Made by a program: the position numbers and the translations under genes. Below, piece by piece: positions 24,979 to 34,183 of a stretch of 64,000 nucleotides of DNA; position 1 is the stretch's first letter; the number at the start of each line of letters is the position of its first letter. Location: contig JBBDHG010000008.1 in assembly GCA_037951165.1 (NCBI GenBank), forward strand, positions 8,338,001-8,402,000. Reading direction: 5' to 3'. This DNA is from Lophius americanus. Its lineage: Eukaryota > Chordata > Actinopteri > Lophiiformes > Lophiidae. The notes under the pieces were generated by a model. That model ran no database searches, was not told the DNA's origin, and saw only the letters and a list, made by a program, of their open reading frames with translations.

Positions 24979-25896
24979 AGCCGGGCCTGTATGATTTGAG
25001 CCCGACTCACACTTACAAATGAGCCTCAGGACTTCTGGGCCGTCTGAAGGTGTCCGCCCATTATCGTTTGTAACGCAGTATAGGCGAGCTCATGAGTGCC
25101 AATAAGCATATCCCATGCTGTGGTCGGATAATCAAAAGGTTTTCTGGCGTGTTAGAAATTTTGGCAGGGTCTCACCTCAATCCGCTGAAGTCAGCGCCTT
25201 CTTTTCTCACTACGCTTGTGAGAAGTGTTGCCATGGTGACACAACACATTGTAAGAATAAAAATAATAAGTAATAAGTAGTCATGAAGTTTTTGGCTAAT
25301 AGGAAAGGACGAGTAAGAGATGTTCACAGCTGTCAGAGCGGTGCTTGCTATAAAGTTAACACTCTATTCTTAGCTCACTTACCTCCAGTTTGTAAAGATG
25401 GCCAGTGTGTGGTAGGCCCTGGTCTGCTGCGAGGCTACCACTCACTGTGTTGGATGGCTGCTCCTCACGAACCCTATACAGCATGACAACCTCCAGGAAC
25501 AACAGAACCTCTCTGCAAAATGGACCAGCAATACTGGCCACTGTGTTCTAGACACCTACGAATCCAGATACGAAAAAAAAAAAAAAAGAAGATTCAGCAC
25601 AAATGATGACAAAAAACAATCAAGACAACTCGTTCCTGTTTTGTTAGCATGCTGACAACAAACTAACTATTTTCTGCCTCGGGAGTTTTCAAACAAGACC
25701 TTATTGCCAATTGTATATAGCAGCAAAAGGCTGCAGGAGCCGGGTAGGTCGTAGGTGTAAGCACTCATGTTGTGCGGGTGGATTTGATTGTACAGTGTGA
25801 ATACACCAATCTTGAGCTTGGCAAACGTTTGATTCGTACAGTGTGAGTTTAATTTAAACGGCCACGACTCTACAGTCGTACAGTGTAAGCCCAGCT
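24979..25896. mobile_element. TIR element carrying the pcdh1 exon fragment (PIF/Harbinger-like MITE?)
   Basis: The left end reads AGCCGGGCCT..GTATGA and the reverse complement of the right end reads AGCTGGGCTTACACTGTACG, so the ends are imperfect inverted repeats with a few bases missing on the left. Both ends are flanked by TAA (24976-24978 and 25897-25899), as expected for a 3-base target duplication of PIF/Harbinger elements. Motifs like cacactgtacga recur inside the right end (on the reverse strand). Length 918 bases; no transposase is seen, so it would be non-autonomous. The exon fragment sits in its middle. The ends are short, so the family call is tentative. Confidence 0.55.
25381..25510 (-). 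pseudogene. inverted partial copy of pcdh1 exon 2
   Basis: On the - strand this segment matches exon 2 bases 28992-29157, starting about 17 bases after the ATG. By hand I count 13 substitutions in 130 aligned bases (about 90% identity), plus a 3-base and a 33-base deletion in the copy, both multiples of three. The 33-base loss removes the end of the signal peptide, between two ctg repeats. The translation still reads LYRVREEQPSNTVSGSLAAD and then QGLPHTGHLYKLEV. About eight substitutions change the protein and five do not, so there is no sign of strong selection on the peptide. The homology ends at CTGGAG|GTAAGT, a good splice donor that the parent lacks. The source may be this gene or its paralogue. 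Confidence 0.88.
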
Positions 25897-27899
25897 TAAT
25901 CTAAACAAGCACAGATCAAGGTTAGTCCACTCAGCATGTGTACATGTATGTGCAGAGTCACTGAAATTTCTCCTTCCTCAAAAGGAATGTGCTACCAGCC
26001 CAATCAACGCTGTCGATGAAGCAAAAATATATCTGTAATATAAATGTAAAAACTAATCGCACAAATACTAGAGAGCCAATCAGAAGGGACCTAGAGAATC
26101 ATTAAAGTAGGTCCACACTGATTGTTGTTCTAGCATCGACATGACATGGTACTTATGTAGCATGTCATGCCGAGTAGACGGCATGGTCTGCGGTTCAAAC
26201 AACCGACCATCTGACAAGTATTATCTGACACGCATTATTTACTGAGTGGCATCCACATTGTTAGTTGAATTCATTTGTTTTTAGTTTTTTTAGAAAATAG
26301 TAAAATTGTCATAGTTCTTATTCTCTATAATGGATCTACAAAATTGTTGGTTAACATACATATCCCACCATAGAAGCCCATTTCACACGGAGCTTGCAAT
26401 ACGGTTTAGTGTTGTTCATGTTTGGGTCGACCGAGTCAGAAAGTATGACACGGACAGTGTAACTTTTTGGTAAAATAACTTAATTTAGAAGCTTCTATGT
26501 TGTTTTTGTTAACAAACAAAAGGTGCTCGCTGTTAATTCATTTGATGATACTGAATGAATGTGTGCACTGATCAGTGACTCCACTCTTCCTCCGTAGTAC
26601 ACTAAAAATACTCAGAAAAGGCTGCACTCCTACACTTACTGCTGACGACAGATGTATGTATAAGTGGTGTATTTGCTTCGGTGGTTGGAAGATGAGGAAG
26701 AGGCAAACAGCCAGAGTTCCTGCTTCCTGATCAAAATACTGGTGCATGTGCTTATGTGTGCTCAAATCAAGGACACAAGGACCAAAAACCTCTTCAGATT
26801 AACCTTTGTGACCCGCAGCTGAGACAAGAAGTAACAGAGTGTGTCTGAGGTGAATTATTACCAAAGAAATAATAATAGAGACTGAGAGAAGAAAATAAAT
26901 TGATGTGTAGGGACATAGGAGAACAGGAAAGAGTGTTTGTATCAAATAATGTCCGGCTCAAATATTACATTATAAATAAAAGATCAGGGGACATTTTGGC
27001 AGTTAATCTTGATCACAATCGCTTCTCATCATCAAAAAGTTAATTCATAGCTTTTCATCTTCTTAAGTATGGATTGTGATATAGAAACACTCTTATTCTT
27101 CATTTAAAGTGTGGGGCTCAATTGAGGTGTCTGTAAAGAAATACTGTCATTAAACACGTGTCATTATCAACTCACTTCAGTGCAAATGGTGGAGTTCCTT
27201 ATTAAACAATTCTAAAGCTTTACAGCAAAAACACATTGTAGCATTCTTACTACAAATCAGATGAAGACTTTAATAAAAAAAAAAAAAAAAAATAGTTCAA
27301 AAATATATGTGAACTTTTCCTCTAAATCTTATTCCATTCATATTATATAATAATAATAAAGACCATAAAGTGCGTATAGGACATTTGGCGACATGACCCA
27401 TTAAGCATCCTGTATCTCTTCTGGTGGGAAACTTGAGAGATCAGTGAACTCTGTCAGCATCTCCTCTCTGTGATTGTCAGCTTTTACCCAAGTGTGGCCA
27501 TTGGAAACTCATGCACGCAGAATAACCACTTCTTCAGAGGAAGTCGGCCCTAAAGCCACAGAGACATTAGTCTGATGAATCATTCATGGCCTGATTTACT
27601 CACAACTGGGCCTAGAGGCAAAATAAGATGTTCGGCCAATATTGACCCCTGTTACGCCTGATCTTGGTGCACTCTGGATGGAACTGAAGGGCAGAGAGAA
27701 CTACAACATGAACCCAAAGCTGTGCATTCTGTATTTTTAAGTTGGTCTGCATTCATGAACACAAACAAATATGTACTGTCTATTCTTTCGTACATTTTTG
27801 GGCATGTGATTTTAAGTGAAAATTGTGGGCAATATGGAATTTGTTTTTTGTTTTTATTGTAGAATTTTGTAAACCTTGGTATCGCATTGTATATTGCAC

Positions 27900-28080
27900 G
27901 TTCAAGTATGAGACGTTAACGTGTTACAATGGTGTACTTTTCAAGCCAATTTAAGAGGATGCAGGGAATATTTCTGCCAGGCAGTAGAAAAGGAAGACGG
28001 CCAAAGAGAAGATACATAGATGTGGAGCGAGAAGACATTAAGGTGGTGTGTGACGGGGAAGCAAGAGTAGAATAAGAATA
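27900..28080 (+). mobile_element. LINE 3' coding fragment
   Basis: The + strand encodes, from 27978, LPGSRKGRRPKRRYIDVERE and then DIKVV before a stop at 28076. This resembles the C-terminal GRPKRRYMDVVKEDMK-type end of fish non-LTR retrotransposon reverse transcriptases. Only the end is kept. It lies in intron 1, sense to pcdh1. Confidence 0.5.
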
Positions 28081-28959
28081 ATAAAGTGACTCATGGTGCT
28101 TTGAGGACACCTTTTGAGGTCCATCAAATGGCAAATACTAAGATAACTTGTTCATCTATCGAGGGCCGATGTTTTTTCGGAAACACGTTACAGAAAAAAA
28201 CATTATTTTCTATGCTGCTCCTGGCATGCATTCCTCTTTTGTGCGATAATATTGTGTGAGATCGTTTTAAGTCTCAAGACATGGGATTCACCCTGCTCCA
28301 CCAAACAACCACAGGGTGCTGCTGCTGTCCTGTTCCTCCAATTAATTTCGGAAGCAGTTGGGATGTAGAGATGAGTCACCGTGTCATTGGAGGGTACAGA
28401 TTGAAGTGTCCATGAAAATATACCTTGCTACGGGATTACCATTTGCTGTTTTCATCGTTCATGCACACGAACAAGTGCACTTCAAATTAGAACATAATCA
28501 CTCTGAGGTAGCTTCTTTTTTTTTAGAATTTGTTATACAAATGATTAATTCAGTGATATAAACTCAAATAAGATCAAATACAACTCTACTGTATTTATGT
28601 CTATTGTATCTGTCTGCATCTGTGTTTTTTTATTGGGGCGATGGGCTCAGTAAGGATCATGTCTCTGAATCTGAATTTGAAGTTTTTTGAATTTTTTCAA
28701 GAATTTTCTTCATCGTGAAAAAAACTACAGGTGTCAGGTTTTGTTTCCCAGTTAGATTGTCAACTGGCAGGCGGTGGAAGCCATTAGTCTGCTGCTATCT
28801 GCACGATGCAACCACGCTCAGGTCCCTCAATTACATGAGACCGAAAGAGATCATGTGACATTAATCTGAAGGCGGAGCAGCTCTATGGATCAACTTTGTG
28901 TTATTTAGAAGGATGAGTGATGTGCACTCTCACTTATCTCTTTTCACTGTCTCTTTCAG

Positions 28960-28972
28960 GGTGGACGTAAAC
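28960..28972 (+). other. pcdh1: 5' UTR part of pcdh1 exon 2
   Basis: Thirteen bases between the acceptor AG (28958-28959, behind the pyrimidine-rich tract cactgtctctttcag) and the ATG. The sequence before the ATG is gtaaac, with A at -3 and G at +4, a good Kozak context that supports this start. Confidence 0.75.
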
Positions 28973-29785
28973 ATGGCAGCGCCAAGATGGGAGTTTCTGT
29001 TGTTGTTCCTGGCGGTTGCCATGCTGGTGTCCTGTGGTGCGGCGCCCACCGACATCCTGTATAGGGTTCCTGAAGAGCAGCCACCCAACACATTGATTGG
29101 TAGCCTGGCAGCAGACCAGGGCCTACCCGATACTGGCCACCTTTACAAACTGGAGGTGGGCTCACCATACCTGAGGGTAGATGGCAAGACTGGCGACATC
29201 TACACTACTGAGATTCCCATTGACCGTGAGACACTGACAGACTGCCGCAACCTGTTTGAAGGACATAAATGCTTTCTGGAGTTTGAGGTTTCAATCACCG
29301 ACATGGTGAAAGGCATCGGCTCGGGACCACGGCTGATTGAAGGGCGCATAGAGGTGCTGGACATCAACGACAACACGCCACAATTCTCCTCACCCATCCT
29401 CACCTTATCCATCCCCGAGAACACACACATTGGAGCCCACTTCTCCATACCCATGGCCACTGACAGGGACTCCGGCACCAATGGTGTGGCTGAATATTCA
29501 CTGACCACCGGACCAGATGCTGATCAGCTGTTCAGAATGCAGGTCATCGTAGACACGGACGAGAAGCTACCTCAGTTGGTCGTCATGGGCAATCTGGACC
29601 GAGAGAAGAAGGACTCTTACGACCTGAACATCCGAGTGCAGGACGGTGGGAGGCCAGAAAGGGCAAGCAGCGCTCTGCTGAGGGTGACAGTGACAGACCA
29701 GAACGATAACGCCCCAAAGTTTGAGAGGAGTCACTACGAGGCCGAACTACCGGAGAACAGCCCACAGGGTCACTCTGTTCTGCAG
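28973..29785 (+). CDS. pcdh1: protocadherin-1, coding exon 2 (residues 1-271)
   Basis: First coding exon of a delta-1 protocadherin, a calcium-dependent homophilic adhesion protein of the plasma membrane. The exon begins at 28960 after the acceptor ctctttcag; the ATG at 28973 is the first one inside the exon and is followed by a clear signal peptide (residues 1 to about 24, hydrophobic core LLLFLAVAML). An ATG at 28898 is in frame but lies before the acceptor. EC1 starts near residue 27 and carries a Cys91-Cys100 loop; calcium-linker motifs are DINDN (130-134) and DQNDN (242-246); PEN motifs are at 148 and 260. The exon stops after 271 full codons at the donor CAG|GTCAGT (phase 0), inside EC3. 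Similarity to human PCDH1 as I know it is high and collinear (for example YRVPEEQPPNTLIGSLAAD). Pcdh7, 9 and 11 are less similar. The a/b paralogue cannot be assigned. Confidence 0.95.
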
Positions 29786-32700
29786 GTCAGTGCTCGCACA
29801 CACAAACTAGTGTGAAGTGCAAAAACACATTTAATAATTGACAGGAAATAATCAATGACAATTCACTGAAGCAAATTTTTCCGCCAACTAAATCCAAGGA
29901 AATGTTATGGAAAGTTATATCTAACATTTTATCAAGTGAACAAATGTGTTAAACGTACGAAATGTACTAATTCCTTACTGAAATATCTTAAACTGAACAT
30001 ATATTTGCTTTTAATAATCAAAGTCCAAAAGTCCACATCTTTTCTATCTAATATCACATCTCATTTGGCATTTGTGCCACAACTTCTAGGAGAGCCAGAG
30101 AGTGAGGAAAGAAGGCTTTGGATGTACCATAAAATAAAGCATCAAGAAACAGACAAAATCTATATACAGTCGTATTGTTTTTTTTTTAGTTTTTAGTGAG
30201 ATCAGTAGCAGCATGTCATGTTTGACTGATACCGTAAACAGTTTGTAGATTTATCAATAGATGCTATGAGCCGTTACATCTCCACATAGAATGTTTTCAA
30301 TGATTTGTAGTCAATAATAACTCACCATTAAGTCTTTAAACTTGTTTCTTTCTTCAGTTGCTGTAATAACCGAGGTTTTCATGAAGTTCCATTATCAGCC
30401 CCTTTTCCAGATCAGTGGATCAGATAATTAGGCGGAACTGGGGATGCCACACTAAAATTTATTATCATTAAAGTGACAAGCATGATGGCAAGAATAGCAA
30501 ACCCAGGATCTTAAAAACACTAACTTCTGAAAGGAGATGGTTAAAAATAATTGGCTATCTGCGCTCGAGGTAGATGTAAATATTTCTAAAATTGGTCCTA
30601 AATGATTAGAGAGACCCGAGGGATAGGGCTATGTTCCCGTTGGCTATTTCCAAAGGTGTAAACCTACATCAACCAAAATAAATGGTGAGTAAATAGTGTA
30701 AGAAATGCTCCAACTAGTGGGTAATTTTCTATGTGTTTAGCAGCGATTGGTTTAAGTGAACCCAGTGACAGTAACAATCGATTTGCCATAATGGCTGAAT
30801 AGGGAACTAAAATAAAACCATAGAATAGCATCGCAACAAAAACCCCTTTCTGAGTCTAGGTAATTCCTTTCCATTGTGTGATTTCAGAAAGAGGCTAGTA
30901 TTCAGCGTTTTCCAAATTGTATTTTAGACATATATTCTGCATTCACCTACTGCTTTATTTGAGTATTACAATCCCGTGGTTTCTTCAACCTAGGACTCTG
31001 GTCAACCCAACCATCGAAGCAGTTTTTCCCCCCGACTAAAGAGATATTAAGAATTTCAATTAAAATATAAAATATTTTGCCCAAATAATGTTTTTACACA
31101 TCGCTTTGGCTTCACTATCACATTAGAGCGAAAGTGAGTCCCTTCAGGATTAATCTGTCCCTCCAGAGTGTCCCTCAAGAGTTATTGTAGTCACAGAACA
31201 TAGCACTGGAACCTTTGGACCTGCTGGTGATAACACCAACAGCTGCAGGACAGCACGGCGCGATGACTGCACATAAAGTGCTGCTCAATTATCCGTACAG
31301 ACAGATGGTGCGGTGGAGGTGAAGCAGGGCGTGGGATCATCGTGTGGAGTCACATATTAACCACTGACTAAACTTCACCTCCGAGCCCTCCGTCAGGCTG
31401 GCTGGTACCGGATGTCACCAACCGTGGGCAGAGCAGGTAGCTTTGGTTTAGCTCATCCTGTTGAACCCACCTCACTGTATCATCCTTTTCCCTTCCCTCC
31501 CTGACTGCGGTGCGACCAGCCAGCTTTCCAACAAGCCATGCATGACTTAATCTGAGTCAGTCATGAGATTATCCAGGGGGTTTATTGGTATTATTGCTCT
31601 GGATGTGGCTCATTGTATTTCAGAGAGCCGCAGAATTAATTTCGCTTACCGAGATGCTTTAGAGGCAGCGCTGACTGACGACCCTGACCTGCTTTAAACG
31701 TCCAGTGGCAGCACAGACACATATGTCCCTGCTTTTTGACTCACTACTTAAAGAAGGATAACATTGTGCTTAGTGTATTTCTTAATCAATAAATTCTTGA
31801 AATTCAGAGCTGATTAAAAACATTGAGAGTTTTTCAGCAAATGAATAAATCTTCAAAAAATGACAAAATATAATTCATTGACAGCCAGCTAATTAATCAA
31901 CGTACATGATGCAGCCCAAAATGATCCGAGATTCCATTTAATTTAGTCAACATTAAACCAGAAAGAATATTTACTGTGATGGATTATCAATCTCCTGAAA
32001 GTTTCATAATGAATAAAGTGACAGTAAAAGCCTCCTCTCAGACGGCGGGCCAGACATTGATGGCTTTATTTAGAAAAGTTCAGCAGAAATCAGAAGGTTT
32101 GTTCTTTAAGAGGGGAAATCTGGTCTGCTCATTTCAGAAAGCGGTCATTCTTTGTGGTTAATTGTTAACTGGGAGATAAAGAGTGTTTGTGTTTGCTGTG
32201 CGCCTGGACAGAGTGGCCTTGGAGAGGTGCCAGGCGTTATCACAGCAGCACTTTGCTCCAGAAGCTCAACTGTTCATAACACAATTCTCAGAAGCTGTCA
32301 ATAATTCACCTCTGCTTGGTGATGTCTGCTGCTGAAAGCCACACCGGAGGAAAGGAAATCAATACGCAGGAGAAATTATAATTTCACTTTCATGTTTTCT
32401 TTAACCTTAACCTCTCTGACTCGGATCAGTAATTTCCACGGACACCCCTGTGTGTACTGGTGACGGTCTGTCACAGTCTGTGATCCAGGCAGGAACCCAG
32501 ATATTTATTGTGTTGTGCTATGGGCAAGCGACTGTGTTAGAAAGAAAGTCCCTTAGAGATTCTCTTGGAAACATTTACCTTTCAAATGAGGATTCGTCCT
32601 TAAACATTCAATTAAATATTCACTGCACCAGCCCATCAAATACAAATGCTCTTGAAATGTTACGTAGATTCAAGACATTTAGATATGCTTATGGTATCTT

Positions 32701-34183
32701 AAAGGAACGGTTCACCCCAAATTTATTGTGCTTCACAGCAAAAGTCAATAAAATTGACACTTGCATCCTTGGCGGGACACTTGCTGATTGACACAGTTCA
32801 GACTTTTTGTTTGTTTTGGACACTAGGGGAAACATTATGAGGATTATGAGGAAACATTATGAGGAAACATTATGAGGCTTGGAGAAACATTATGAGGCTT
32901 ACTCATGTCTGTCTTGAGATCGGGATTCTTAACCAAGATGTGAAGTTTAGGGCAAATTTAACTGTGCACAGCAGACTTAAAACAACTACCTATTCCATCC
33001 CCAACACATTCACTGTTCCGCACATTTTTCAGGTATTTGAAGAAAAATATTTTTAAAATTTTAAGTGTTTATATTCCCAAGTGAATATAATTAATACCAA
33101 ATTTGATTGGGTTAATTCTGTAGGAGGAGGTCATAGCACAGCAGATGTACACAAGACAAAATGAATGCTTAATTTGAACTGGAGGACTCCCTGTCGATCA
33201 AGGCTCTACTAAACATAGGAAAATGTTTAACAAATTTCACATGACATGGTTTAGGTTTCAAGATTGAAACTACAACATTTCTCAATTTTTGGTGCTTTTG
33301 ATAGACGTTGTGAGCTTTTGACTCTCCTATTACCCTCAAAATGTCTTCAACAAGCACTGAAGAAAATAACGTCTTCGAAATGATAATATTCTTGATCTTT
33401 TGTGTCATCCTAAGAAATCAGTTTGTTTCAGGACTGATTGCAAGCTTAGCTCAGATTCAGGTTAAATTTAATGGAATAGTGGCCCTAACATTTAAAAACC
33501 CTAATTACAGGACTATAAGTCCCAGATGAAGCCTAGGAAAAGCCCTGAGCTAGCACCATCTGAGACATTTAAATCAGATGTTCGACTACTGCTTCAGTTA
33601 GAACGACACAACAACCTACATTCCTCTACAACAGAAGAAGCACTGAATGAATATAATTTAAAGTATTGTAGATGGAGATTTATCCTCACAAAAATATTCT
33701 CAGTGATATTCTGCTGACCAATAGTGCTTCCTAATTGACTAATTACCTGCACTTAGTTTGAGTTTGGGCATTTGAAGCCGGATTATGGCCGATGCTGGTC
33801 GGTCCTAATAGGCCCCTTTGGAGTCAGAGCTTTTCTGATAATGAAGGTAATGTAAACATTCACTTACTTGCCTGATAGATACCAATGACCCGGTGAACGG
33901 CCGATAGTTGTTGTTGTGTGGGTGTGTGCACTCCCAGCTCTGATCATTTGGTATGTTAACACACAGCAGGAAAACTCTTCCCCCACAGGAATAATACATA
34001 ATGAATAATGACAATAAGTGAAAGTAACTCTGAACCAGAGAATTTTGGCTGGACAATAGAAATATTGCTGGAATCCAGAATCAGAACAATTAATCCACAC
34101 AAGATTTACAACAATTGAAAACATTTTAATACAAATTATAGGGTTTGGCCTTGAAGAAATTCACCTTTTTTTTGTCTTTGCAG
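29786..34183 (+). other. pcdh1: intron 2 of pcdh1
   Basis: 4.4 kb between CAG|GTCAGTGC and tttttttgtctttgcag. The two flanking exons join in phase 0 and restore the cadherin-repeat sequence, which fixes both splice sites. It contains a 15-base minisatellite (32828-32898). Two moderately GC-rich stretches (31180-31700 and 32190-32400) hold no frame and could be conserved non-coding DNA; this is not shown by one sequence. Confidence 0.9.
32828..32898 (+). repeat. minisatellite, 15-base unit
   Basis: Four or five units of the type aaacattatgagg(aa), with one unit shortened and one carrying cttggag. Confidence 0.85.

Larger units (their letters stand above)
9658..28959 (+). other. pcdh1: intron 1 of pcdh1
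   Basis: About 19.3 kb from the donor GTAGGA to the acceptor ctctttcag. Contents seen: a GA repeat (10649-10673), a hairpin (15114-15149), a short AC repeat (18710-18726), a 25-base tandem duplication (19345-19394), the hAT-like element, the TIR element with the exon copy, and a LINE fragment. No other gene is recognised; the longest chance frame is antisense at 21671-22096 and shows no known domain. Confidence 0.55.

Noticed and set aside
28956..29168. Antisense open frame over exon 2 that resembles a + strand frame at 25283-25486
   Set aside because: The resemblance is the mirror image of the exon 2 copy; neither antisense reading is a gene.
32450..32791. 113-codon sense open frame in intron 2
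   Set aside because: No known motif, no splice-site pattern, and it interrupts the well-supported pcdh1 exon junction.
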